In this document: positions 32,670 through 42,861 of the stretch, in pieces
How positions within the stretch are numbered: position 1 is the first letter of the stretch
How the letters are laid out: each line of letters begins with the position of its first letter
From: Closterium sp. NIES-65
Lineage: Eukaryota > Streptophyta > Zygnematophyceae > Desmidiales > Closteriaceae
Reading direction: 5' to 3'
NCBI GenBank assembly: GCA_948144175.1
Contig: CANXME010002016.1
Location: 77,501-141,500, forward strand
DNA: 64,000 nt
The notes under the pieces: generated by a model
The model's database searches: none
The model's input: the letters and a program-made list of their open reading frames with translations, nothing else
Told to the model about the DNA's origin: nothing
Made by a program: the position numbers and the translations under genes

Positions 32670-34400
32670 CTTCACGCTTGACTCAGGTGCTTCTCGCTGT
32701 TTCTTCCGTGACAGTACCGCACTCACACCGCTCCTTGCGCCTATCGCCGTCTCTCTTGCTGACCCCTTAGGGGGCCCAGTTCTTGCCCGGTCCACCACTG
32801 TGCTTCCGTGTCCGGCGGTTCCGTGCGCGCACTGCCCCGACTGCCCGGCGCATCACTCTGATTGGTCCACTGCATTGGATGCCTCATTTATTTTGCTAGT
32901 CCTCTTGATGAGACAATTTTGCACGCCCACAACAAGTGGATCCATTTCGTTCCATGCGGTTGGCAAGATTTGAGCGCCCGAACTCTGCATGGTACGCCCA
33001 TTATAGGTGCGCACACTGCTCCGACTGCCTAGCGCATCACTTTGATTGGTTTGCTGCATTGGATGCCTCATTTTTTTTCCTATTCCCCTTGTTGAGACCA
33101 TTTTGAACGCCCACAACAAGTGGCTCCATTTCGTTCCAGGCGGTTGGCAAGATTTGAGCGCCCGAACTTCTGGCTCACTGTCAGGTCTCTACCTCCCCTC
33201 GTTCTCGACGAACTTGGTGAGCAACGCTGCCCTTCAGGATGTGGGGGTTAATACCTTCACCCCTACATGGCAGCGTGTGGAGATCTGCACGTGTGCACAG
33301 ACTAGCCGTCACCTGGCCACGTTCACCCGTCGGCCAGGGTCGAGTCTTTACACACTGACGACTGTGTCTCCTCAGGTTGCTGCTGTCGGCCAGGTGTCTG
33401 CGTCAGGTCTGGTAGCCTCCCCTTGTGAGTGTCGCGCCCTGTCGCACCAGACTCTTCTCTGGCACCACCGTCTGGGTCACCCCTCCTTGCCACGTCTCTG
33501 TGGCATGCATCGTCACCTCCTTGTGTGTGGTCTTCCCAGGTCTCTCCCTCCCCTCCCTGCCTCGCCTGCGCCGCCTTTCCTCGAGGGGCGGCAGCGCGCC
33601 GCTCCTCACTCATCCTCGTTTCCCCCGACAGAGGCTCCTCTCCAAACCCTCCACCTGGACGTGTGGGGCCCAGCACGCGTTCGTGGACAGGGCGGTGAGC
33701 GGTACTTTCTGCTAGTTGTCGACGACTACTCACGTTACACCACGATCTTCCCCTTGTGCACCAAGGGTAAGGTCCCTGCTGTCCTGATCCCTTGGATACG
33801 AGCAGTTCGTCTCCGACTCCGCCGCAGGTTTTGCCAGGACCTGCCTGTCCTGCGTCTGCACTCAGACAGAGGTTGTGATTTCACCTCTGACCTCTTGCGG
33901 GCCTTCTGTCAGAGGGAGGGCATCGAGGAGTCGTTCACGCTTCCGGGCTCAACGCAGCAAAATGGGGTTGCTGAGTGCCGCATTGGCTTAGTCATGGAGG
34001 TTGATCGTACCTCCCTGATCCATGCGGCGGCTCCCCATTTTCTGTGGCCGTTTGCGGTCCGGTACGCCGCGCAGCAGCTCAACCTCTGGCCTCGTGTCTC
34101 CTTGTCGGAGACCTCGCCCACAGTGCGTTGGACGGGGGAGGTTGGCGATGCGTCGCGTTTCCGAGTCTAGGTTGCTCGTGCCCTTGTCCACGATACGTCC
34201 GCGGACAAGCTCTCCTCCCGCACCATTCCCTGTGTCTTCCTTGGTTTTGTCCCTGACGCGCCTGGCTGGCAGTTTTACCACCCCACATCGCGCCGTGTCT
34301 TCCCCTCTCAGGACGTCACCTTTGACGAGTCGGTTCCTTTCTACCGTCTCTTCCCCTACCGCACTGCCCCTCTCCCCCCCCCACCGCTATTCCTCGCTCT
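32670..34400 (+). pseudogene. Protease and integrase of copia element 2, broken
   Basis: Protease motif TLDSGASRCFF near 32675-32710. The frame is then interrupted by a double insert (32826-33170) and resumes at SGSLSGLYLPSF. Integrase shows HHRLGH, LHLDVWGP, VVDDYSRYTT, LHSDRGCDF and NGVAE, the DDE residues. A TAG at 34168-34170 follows, with in-frame homology continuing past it. Confidence 0.88.
32826..33172 (+). repeat. Two tandem 175-bp units inserted in copia element 2
   Basis: Units at about 32826-32998 and 33007-33167 share CGCATCACT, GCATTGGATGCCTCATTT and CAAGTGG.TCCATTTCGTTCC. Neither is present at the matching point of the nested relative, where PCPAAP continues directly into SGTLSGLY. 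Confidence 0.85.
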
Positions 34401-34749
34401 AGGTCCCCCTCCGGTAGACCCCCTCCCCCCTCAAGGTCCTGCTCATTCTGGTGTGTCTCAGCTAGACCCGCCCCTTCTGGCTGAGCCTGTAGAGGTCACT
34501 AGCGACTCAGGTGCTGCTGCGGGAGGTCCTGCTGGGGGTGCTGCTTCTGGGGGTGCTGAGCCTGCGCGTGAGGTGCAGGGGAGTGCGGAGCCTGAGGGTG
34601 CTGAGCCTGCGGGTACGGAGCCTGGGGGTGTTGAGTCTGCTGGCGTTCCTCTGGGTCCTGTTTCAGGACGCGAGCCTGTCTCACCACAGCAGGCACGAGA
34701 TCGGCTTGCGTCGCGTACCCGCCTGAGGAGTCGTGCTACTAGAGCTGCT

Positions 34750-35640
34750 TGCCGTGGAGGCGCTGGGAGTGCTGGTGTCTCTGGTCCTGGAGGTGCTCTT
34801 ACTGGAGGTACTGGAGCTGCCGGGACTGGTACTGCTCCTGGAGCTGGAGGTGTCGGCTCTGGGGGTGCTGCTGCTGGAGGTACTGGGGTTGGAGGCCCTG
34901 GAGCTGGTGCTGTCGACCTTGGCGTTGGAGACCCTAAACCTGGAGGTGCCGGTTCTGGGGGTGCTGCTGCTGGAGGTACTGGGGCTGGAGGCCCTGCAGC
35001 TGGTGCTGTTGACCCTGGCGTTGGAGACCCTGGAGCTGGAGGTGCCGGTTCTGGGGGTGCTGCTGCATGAGGTACTGGGGCTGGAGGCCCTGCAGCTAGT
35101 GCTGTCGACCCTGGCGTTGGAGACCCTAGAGCTGAGGTGCCAGTTCTGGGGGTTCTGGGGGTGCTGCTGCTGGAGGCCCTGGCGCTGGTCCTGTCGACCC
35201 TAGAGTTGGGGACCTTGAGGCTAGAGGTGCCGGTACTGGGGGTGCTACTACTGGTGGCGCTGGAGCTGGAGTTTCTGGAGCTGCTGGAGGCGTTGGAGCT
35301 GGAGGTCCTGCTGCTGGAGTCACTGGAGCTGGAGGTGCTGCTGCTGGAGGCGCTGGAGCTGGAGGTTCTGGAGCTGCTGGAGGCGCTAGAGCTGGAGGTG
35401 CTGCTGCTGGAGTCGCTCGAGCTGGAGGTTCTGGAGCTGCTGGAGGCGCCGGAGCTGGAGGTGCTGCTGCTGGAGGCGCTGGAGCTGGAGGTGCTGCTGC
35501 TAGAGTCGCTGGAGCTGGAGGTTCTGGAGCTGCTGGAGGCGCTAGAGCTGGAGGTGCTGCTGCTGGAGGCGCTGGAGTTGGAGGTTCTGGAGCTGCTAGA
35601 GGTGCTGGAGCTACTGGTGCTGGTGGCACTGCACAGCCGC
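34750..35640 (+). repeat. Gly/Ala-coding minisatellite between integrase and RT
   Basis: Imperfect GGAGCTGGAGGTGCTGCT-like units over about 0.9 kb. The pol frame meets a TGA at 35068-35070. Confidence 0.9.
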
Positions 35641-35690
35641 CACAGCTCTTCACTCCGCCATCGCCTTCGTCCCTGCCACCGCCTGACTTT

Positions 35691-37627
35691 ATGCTTCGCC
35701 AGGTTCTTAGCCTCCCGTCTTCTATTGGTCTTCCGTTACAGCCTGGCTCACTGCTGGCTGCTCCTTCTCCTTACACTGAGCGGACTGGACGTCTTACTGA
35801 GCAGCGTGAGCCTGCATCTCGTCCTGTCTTGCCTGTTTGCACTGTCCGCACTGGTCGTACTGGTCGTCGTGTTCCTCGTGAGCATCCGCCGGCTGTCCCC
35901 GGCACACACCTTATGGCACTGCGTCCTTCCTCTGCTCTGCAGCGTGTTCCCCTTCCGTCCCCTCCTGCGTCTTCTATGCCTGACGTTCCAGAGCCTGAGT
36001 CTGACCTGGTTTGTGCTGCTCACCCTACTGTCACGCGTCAGCTAGCCACTGTTGTCACTGGCCCGTCGTTTGAGTCTGCTGCTGCGTCTGCCTTAGTGTC
36101 TGAGCTTGTTGACTTTGCTGCTGTCTGTCGTCTTGACTTCACTGCTAGTCTGGTTGCTGAGTCTGAGTCTGTCTGTCCTCCGTCCGTCGGGGGTGAGTGT
36201 GCTCTTGGCAAGGACGTCCTTGAGGACAGGCAAGAAGACTTTGAGTGTCTTGCAGCCGCTGCGCCTCATCTCGTGGCCATGCTGCTTGCCCCTGAGGGAG
36301 ACCTGGATGCTTGAGACATCCCGACCCCGCGCTCTTACGCTGAGGCGATCGCGGGTGAGTACTCCTCTCAGTGGCAGACAGCCATGGACGCGGAGATGGC
36401 ATCCTGGAAGTCCACAGGCACTTACGTCGACGCAGTTCCCCCTCCTAGGGCGAACGTAGTCGATGGCATGTGGATTTTCAGGGTGAAGCGGCCGCCGGGT
36501 TCTCCGCCTGTCTTTAGAGCTCGTTACGTTGCACGAGGCTTCAGTCAGCGACAGGGAGTTAACTTTTTCCATACCTTCTCTCCCACTCCGAAGATGACCA
36601 CTCTTCGGGTACTGCTGCAAGACGCCGCTCAGCGTGACTACGAGCTTCACTCTCTTGACTTCAGCACAGCTCTCTTACAAAGCAGTCTGCACGAGGAGAT
36701 CTGGCTGCGCCGCCCACCTGGCTTCACTGGGTCGTTCCCTCCTGGTACCCAGTGGAGCCTCCGGCGGCCGGTTTACGGTCTCCGTCGGGCGCCTCGTGAA
36801 TGGTACGACACACTGAGGACGACACTTGCGGCTCTTGGGTTTGCTCCTTCCATTGCTGACCCGTTGCTGTTTCTGCGCACCGACACCTCGCTGCCGCCGT
36901 TCTACATCCTCGTGTACGTCGACGACTAGGTCTTTGCCACTGCTGACACTCAGGCTCTCGCCTTGTGAAGTTGGAGCTGCAGAAGAGACACACGTACACA
37001 GACCTGGGTGAGCTGCGCAGTTACCTTGGCTTGCAGATCACCCGGGACAGAGCACGCCGCACCATCATACTGACTCAGTTACACATGGTGCAGCAGGTCC
37101 TTCAGCGCTTCGGCTTCACCTGGTCCTTTCCACAGGCCACTCCTTTGGCTACAGGTCACTCGCTCTCAGCTCCACCTTCGGACGAGTCCATAGACCCGAG
37201 TGGTTCTTACCCAGAGCTAGAGGGCTGCCTCATGTACCTGATGATCTGCACACGTCCTGACCTTGCGTACCCTCTTGGCCTTCTGGCTCGCTCCGTGGCT
37301 CCTGGTAGGCACCGAAAGGTGCACGTGGATGCTGCTAAGAGAGTACTGCGCTAGTTGTGCAGTACATCGGGCATGGGGCTCGTGCTTGGAGGACGGGGCG
37401 ACGTTGTCCTCACTGGGCACTCGGACGCTTCTTGGGTTGACGACCTGGCTACGCAGCGGTCGTCACAGGGTTACACCTTCAGCCTTGGCTCTGGCTCTGT
37501 TTCTTGTCAGTCTACACGCTCGTCTTCTGTTCTCAGCTCCTGTTGTGAGGCTGAGATCTACGCCACAGCCATGGCTGCACAGGAGTTACGCTGGCTTACC
37601 TACCTGCTGACCGACTTGGGAGAGAGG
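35691..37627 (+). pseudogene. RT and first part of RNase H of copia element 2, broken
   Basis: Pre-RT spacer, then YAEAIAGEYSSQWQTAMDAEM, MDAEMASWKSTGTYVDAVPP, KVRARYVARGFSQ-like and YVDD, which is followed at once by TAG (36928 region). Another stop lies after AAKRVLR (37354). RNase H DASWVDD and CCEAEIYA follow. Coding ends at the junction with the nested element. Confidence 0.88.
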
Positions 37628-39951
37628 ACTGTGGTGTAACGCGAGTAGTCGTCAACCACCAACAGGAAGTAGCGCTCGTAACCCTGCCCACGGACGGGGG
37701 CTGGGCCCCACACATCCATGTGAAGCGTCTGCAGGGGAGCCTCTGTCGGGGGGAAGTGGGAGGAGTGAGGAGTAGCCCGGAGGCGACCCTCGACACAGGG
37801 GACACAGGAAGGTCCTGGCCCGGAGGGGAGAGGAGGGAGAGACTGGGGAAGACCAGAGACAAGGACACGGGAAGCCATGCTCCGAAGACGGGGCAAGGAG
37901 GGGTGGCCAAGACGGTGGTGCCACAGGAGAGTCTCGTGAGACAGGAGGCGACAAGAACAGGGGGCAGACTCAGGACCTGACCGGGACGCAGCAGCAAGTA
38001 CCTGACCCGACGCAGCCACCTGACCAGACGCAGGGACAGGAGGAGACTCAACGGTCAGGGTGTAGAGACTCGACCCCGGCCGACGTGAGAACGTGGCCAG
38101 GTGTCGGCCTGTGCGAGCCTCCGTGCAGTGGGTCACCCTCTGACGCGCAGGAGTGAACTGGTGAACACCCCCATCCTGCAGGTCCGCTCCACTCACCAAG
38201 TTCGTAGAGAACGAGGGAAGGTACAGACCCGACAGGGTGCCCGAAGGGGCAGCCGGACACGGGAGGACAGTGGAGAAGTGAGACAGGACAGGACCCCCAG
38301 AGGGGTCAGCAAGGGAGACCGCAACCGGCCTGGCGAGCGGCGAAAGGGTAGTGCGGTCTCGAAAGAAGGAGCGAGAAGCTCCGGAGTCAAGTGTGAAAGT
38401 GAGGGAGGACGAGGACGACTCAGTACCTGAGAGCGCAGTCTCACCAGTACCTGAGAGCGCAGACGCACTGGCACCTAGAGCAGCAGCCTCACAAGCACCT
38501 AGCGCAGCAGTACCAATGCCCGGGTCGGGCTGAAAACACCGGTAACCCTCATTCTCCTCACTATAATCCACAACATACATAGCAGTAAGGATAGCATCAA
38601 AATCAAGATCAAAGATCGCTACACCAGCCCTGAGAAGCTCATCCCAGCGAGGGATCTCACTAGCCCCAGGGAACTGCTGACGCCAAGCGTCCGTCAGGCG
38701 GCCAAAGCAGCGCTGGGTGGCGTGGGCACCCCCACACTGCTCACCCGCGCGGTCGCCGGAACGAAGAACGTAGGTGCAGGGACCAGTACCCCCACCCCTC
38801 TGACGCCCAGCGTACCACTCACGAAGCTGCTGAGGCGAAGGGATGTCCCGCGAGCGCTGCTGCTGCTGCCGGTGCGAGCGCTGGCCACCACCACCGCCGC
38901 TACGCTGCTGGGTACCACCCCGACCAGCTCCACCTCCTCCACCACTACTGCCTCCTCCGCTGCCGCCTCCACTGCCTCCACCTCCGCCGCCTCCACCTCC
39001 GCCGCTGCCTCCACCACCACCGCTGGCACCACCACCACCGTCTCCGCCGCTGCTGCCGCCACCACCACCACCACCCCCGCCACTAGCCCCGCCGCCACCC
39101 CCACTCCCTCCGCCGCCACCGCCGCCACCGCCACCGCCCCCTCCAGCTCCACCCGCGCCCTTGCCCCCCTTGCCCTTGCTGGAGCGACGTCTCCCACTAG
39201 GGGCAGACGCCGCGCCGACCGACTCAAGACCAAGCAGGTCGGCAGCAGCAGCAGAGGCAACAGAGGGCAGCAAGGGGGAAGGAGAGCACCCCTCAAAGAT
39301 GGGGGTGCGAGGGTCACCACGAGAAGCACCTACAGCGACTATGCTCTTCTCCGCTGCAAGGAGGGCCTTCTCGAGGAGGTCGACGGTGAGAGTGGTGGGA
39401 CAGACTGCGAGAAAGTGGTCCCTGACGACGCGAAGGGAGTCAGGGAGGCGTGCGACTACGTAGTAGAGAGCGATGTACATGGGGGGGGGGTTCTTAGCGC
39501 AGAACTCAGCAGGAAGGGCGGCGCGGTAGCGAGTGTCACTAGTGCGGAGGTGCGTAATGAGGTCAGCGACAGTGGGAAAGGCAGAGAGGTCAGGAAAGAG
39601 GTAGGGAAGCATGAGACGGCTCAGTGCAGCAGTGGCAGGGGAGGAGTAGCGCGCAACTACAGCGTCGTACAAGGTCTGAGCACTCTTGTACTGACTAAAG
39701 TGCGCACGCTCAGAGGTAGGGAGGTGGCGACGCACAGCAAGACGTGCAGCAGCATCGCGGGTGGCCCACTTAGAGCGGACAGCGGGATCAGCATCAGCAG
39801 CAGGGGCAGGAGAGGCGCCAGAGGTGAGGTCAAAGAGAGAAAGGTCGTCAGCCCTGTCGCACTGTAAGAACAGCTGCAGGTCGTCTAACCAGACCTCAAA
39901 ATCAATGGCGCGACCCTCAGCGTCAAAAGCTAAGACACTAGGGGTAGCCAT
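37628..39951 (-). CDS. gag-protease-integrase fragment of the nested copia relative
   Basis: Open from ATG at 39951 (MATPSVLAFDAEGRAIDFEV) to the junction, about 774 codons; nine more codons of antisense host sequence precede a stop. It has a UBN2-type gag (YDAVVARYSSPATAALSRLMLPYLF), a long Gly-rich tract instead of a clear zinc knuckle, protease TLDSGASRSFF, integrase zinc motif HHRLGH, and MDVWGPAP with the first catalytic Asp. The other catalytic residues are missing. No stop interrupts it, unlike the host element, so it is the younger copy. Gag could be made, integration proteins could not. Confidence 0.85.
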
Positions 39952-40039
39952 GGTGACGACAGCGACGCAGTGCAAGCAGTAGGGAAAGAGCTCGCAGTGT
40001 CAGTGGGACAGTGCTCACCAGGCAGGGCAGGTCGTGCAG

Positions 40040-40970
40040 TCAGCAGAAAGGCGGCGCAGCGACCGGGCGGCTCGGGTGCACAGCTGCTCGGCTCCCGGGC
40101 GGCTCGGCGGCTGGGCGGCTCGGGCGCAGGGCGGCTCGGCTCCCGGGCGGCTCGGCGGCTGGGCAGCTCGGGTGCAGGGCGGCTCGGCTCCCGGGCGGCT
40201 CGGCGGCTGGGCGGCTCGGGTGCAGGGCGGCTCGGCTCCCGGGCGGCTCGGCGGCAGGGCGGCTCGGGTCCCGGGCGGCTCGGCTGCTGGGGCGGCTCGG
40301 CCGGGAGATGCAGCGTCGGGCCGGCAGGTGCAGCGTCGGGCCGGCAGGTGCAGCGGCGGGCCGGCAGGTGCAAGTGGCGGGCCGTAAGAGGCGGCGGGCC
40401 GATGGGTGCAGCGGCGGGCCGGTAGTTGCAGCGGCGGGCCGGCAGGAGCAGCGGCGGGCCGGCAGGGTGCAGCGGCGGGCCGGCAGGAGCAGCGACGGGC
40501 CGGCAGGGTGCAGCGGCGGGCCGTAGAGTGCAGCGGCGGGGCCGTCGGCAGCAGAGGCGGGGCCGCGTCAGAGGAGGCGGCGTGGCCGCGTCAGGGGAGG
40601 CGGCGGGGCCGCGTCAATGGAGGCGGCGGGGCCGCGTCAGGGGAGGCGGCGGAGTCGCGTCAGGGGAGGCGGCGGGGCCTCGTCAGGGGAGGCGGCGGGG
40701 CCGCGTCAGGGGAGGCGGCGGGGCCGCGTCAAGGGAGGCGGCGGGGCCGCGTCAAGGGAGGCGGCAGGGCCGCGTCAGGGGAGGCGGCGGGGCCGCGTCA
40801 GGGGAGGCGGCGAGGCCGCGTCAAGGGAGGCGGCGGGGCCGCGTCAAGGGAGGCGGCGGGGCCGCGTTAAAAGAGGCGGCGGGGCCGCGTCAAGGGAGGC
40901 GGCTGGGCCGCGTCAGGGGAGGCGGCAAAGCCGCGTCAGAGGAGGCGGCGGGGCCGCGAGTGAAAAGGCG
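40040..40970 (-). repeat. Leader minisatellites of the nested element
   Basis: Three zones: about 57-bp GGGCGGCTCGG units (40040-40300), GCAGCGGCGGGCCGGCAGG units (40310-40530), and about eighteen 23-bp GGAGGCGGCGGGGCCGCGTC units (40550-40970). Same position as the leader repeat of the host element but different unit sequence. Confidence 0.92.
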
Positions 40971-41048
40971 ACCCGAGGGGTCGCTAAAAAAAAAGGGCGC
41001 GCCTCGGGGCGCGCGTCGGTGGGCCCAGACAACGGTCCTAAGGTAGGA

Positions 41049-41062
41049 CCCGCTCTATACCA
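41049..41062 (-). promoter_or_regulatory. Primer-binding site of the nested element
   Basis: TGGTATAGAGCGGG on the minus strand, directly after the LTR. Confidence 0.75.
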
Positions 41063-41199
41063 TGTGAAAATAGGAAAACAGGAATGAATGAACTATGAAT
41101 GAAAGCAGTACAAATATGAAACCCTAACTGGGTTGTACCCCCTATGGGATACCCCACTACAGCCTACACAGCAGTATAAGCTATAGATATGTTCTGACA
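41063..41199 (-). repeat. 5' LTR of the nested element
   Basis: 137 bp, TGTCAGAAC...TTTTCACA on the minus strand. It shares the GTAGTGGGGTA and GGTACAAC blocks with the LTR of element 2, so the two are related families. Confidence 0.85.
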
Positions 41200-41202
41200 G
41201 CC

Positions 41203-41407
41203 TCGTTCTCCTCCAGTTCTGTACGTCGACAACAAGGCTGCCATTGCCTTGTGTGAGGAGCATAGACTGGAGCACAAAACGAAGCACATCGCTCTGCGTT
41301 ACTTCCTTGCTCGAGAGTTGCAGCAGCGTGGTCAGCTTCGTGTCGCTCACGTGCCCACCCGGGCCAACACTGCTGATGTGTTCACCAAGGCTCTTTCTGG
41401 CTGGTGA
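41203..41407 (+). pseudogene. Second part of RNase H of copia element 2
   Basis: VLYVDNKAAIALCEEHRLEH, KTKHIALRYFLARELQQRG and ANTADVFTKAL, ending at TGA 41405-41407. It continues the frame that stops at 37627. Confidence 0.9.
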
Positions 41408-41689
41408 TCATCAGCGCTTCTGCACTGCACTAGGCCTGGTGCCTACGTTTCCTCACTTGCTGTAGACTCTAGTTGTACTGTGATCTATATATGTATACCT
41501 ACATGTTTACTTTTGCTAGGTAGTGATCACTGTACTGCTGTTGTTGCATGTATAACTTTGCATGTGAACTGGCCTTGTGGCCCCTTTGCTTGTGCTCGAG
41601 CGTGTGGTGACGTTGTGATCCACCCCGAGCTTGCTTTGCTTTGCTTTTCTTGACTGGTCTTGTGACCTCTTGTTCTCCCCCATTTCCCC

Positions 41690-41699
41690 TATGGGGGTG
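41690..41699 (+). promoter_or_regulatory. Purine-rich tract before the right LTR of copia element 2
   Basis: TATGGGGGTG abuts the LTR, a weak polypurine tract. Confidence 0.6.
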
Positions 41700-41824
41700 T
41701 GTCAAACTATATATGATTTATATTTAGGTTTAGGCTTTAGTGGGGTAGCCAATACAGGGTACAACTCCTTAGGGTTCTCATCCTTGTACCCAACTCCCTC
41801 GATAGTCAACTTCACCTACCTACC
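41700..41824 (+). repeat. 3' LTR of copia element 2 (right end uncertain)
   Basis: Begins TGTCAAAC and follows the left LTR closely to CACCTACCTACC. The last ten or so bases differ and merge with the flanking duplication. Confidence 0.82.
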
Positions 41825-41950
41825 CTCTATCACAACAAAAGAAGTCGTGCTGTGCAAATGACCAATGTTGATACGCTGCTACAGACACCACCTAGGAGTT
41901 ATTAGGAAAGCATTCAATTGTTGTTCTTGGCCCACATAATGCCCGGGCTT
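41825..41950 (+). repeat. Right copy of the 125-bp flanking duplication
   Basis: Matches 30150-30273, about 90 percent by eye. Confidence 0.85.
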
Positions 41951-42499
41951 ATCCGAGCGTCCCACGAGAACGGCGGCGAGCAGAAGCTGAAGCATCACCT
42001 CATACCAGTCCGACCCTGCATGAACCTCCCCAAGGTTTTCTTTATTTATGGAGCGTGCTCGTGGCACAGATTAAACTCCTCCTTTCGCGATTTCCATTCA
42101 GTAAAATTCGGAAGATTTGCTCCAGTATTTTGCAAGGCTTCATGCAAGCATTTGATATTCTTCTAGATCCTCCAATGCTAATTCTGTTTCTAACGATTCA
42201 TACACAAATGTGGATCCATGCCAATGCCAGGGCTGGAACCCAAACACTGGAATAGGAATAGGAATATATTATGATCTTAATCTTTTACAAACAAAGTTAC
42301 AGAATAACAGAGAATATGGCTAAACAAACCAGCGGCGGTATGGCGTACGTGGTGAACCCGAACACTGGAAAGCAGGAACTATTTGTTTCGCAAGCGATTT
42401 TTAACTACACTTTACTTGCAGGTGTCTGCCCAGAAACATCTCTAGACCGGACAACAGAACATTCAACAACACCCTTGGTTGTGGTCCAGCTCATGTACT
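41951..42499. other. Between retroelements, no supported gene
   Basis: A frame at 42271-42531 (MAKQTSGGMAYVV...) runs into the gypsy LTR and might be a small gene cut by that insertion. Its continuation after 48026 is short and unrecognised, so no gene is called. Confidence 0.4.
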
Positions 42500-42504
42500 G
42501 TACT
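42500..42504. repeat. Target site duplication GTACT, left copy (gypsy element)
   Basis: Repeated at 48022-48026. Confidence 0.95.
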
Positions 42505-42832
42505 TGTTACGGGTGCAATGAATCGAGGTAGCGAGAATTGCACTAAGGTGTCAAACGAGTACAAAATGTGAGCGAAGGCATGAGCGAGCATTTATACGCG
42601 AAACATGCAAAACGGTAACGCGGTGCGTGCGAACTTGCTAGTGCTACGCTGGAGCGAGGCTCGGGCTAGTCCCGAAGCGTAGGCCGATACGGCCATGCCA
42701 GCAGTGCGAGGTTTGGCAAAACAGTGCGCGCGAAGTCGGCGAAGTTCCGTTAGCAGTAACGGGCGAACAGTCGGCTGTTGCTGTACGCGATGTAGTCGGC
42801 TCCGTAAGGAATGCCTGAGAAAATTCCTTACA
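42505..42832 (-). repeat. 3' LTR of the gypsy element
   Basis: 328 bp, TGTTACGGG...CCTTACA, no difference seen from 47694-48021. Confidence 0.96.
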
Positions 42833-42848
42833 CTACCCCCCCCCTTAA
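42833..42848 (-). promoter_or_regulatory. Polypurine tract of the gypsy element
   Basis: AAGGGGGGGGGTAG on the minus strand abuts the 3' LTR. Confidence 0.85.
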
Positions 42849-42861
42849 GAAGCCCCCTCCG

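Larger units (their letters stand above)
37628..41199 (-). mobile_element. Nested, inverted, 3'-truncated copia relative
   Basis: On the minus strand: 5' LTR 41063-41199, primer site, GC-rich leader with minisatellites, then gag-protease-integrase start in one open frame. It stops abruptly after VVDDYSRYTTV at the left junction (37627/37628). No RT, RNase H or 3' LTR. Rejoining the host across it restores RNase H in frame with no visible loss, so the host was hit at one point. Confidence 0.88.
30274..41824 (+). mobile_element. Decayed Ty1/copia element 2, 135-bp LTRs, carrying a nested insertion
   Basis: Runs from a left LTR (30274-30408) through primer site, repeat-rich leader, gag, protease, integrase, spacer, RT and RNase H to a right LTR starting at 41700. 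LTRs are unusually short and differ at about three positions over 120 bp; the right LTR end is blurred. Coding parts contain several stops and frameshifts. A reversed relative occupies 37628-41199 inside RNase H; without it the element is about 8 kb. In place of a 5-bp target duplication, a 125-bp sequence is present on both sides. Confidence 0.9.

Noticed and set aside
40034..41087. Arg/Gly/Ala-rich frames on the plus strand
   Set aside because: Antisense of the nested element's leader minisatellites.
42271..42531. Frame MAKQTSGGMAYVV... possibly interrupted by the gypsy element
   Set aside because: The reconstructed continuation past 48026 ends soon and matches nothing known.
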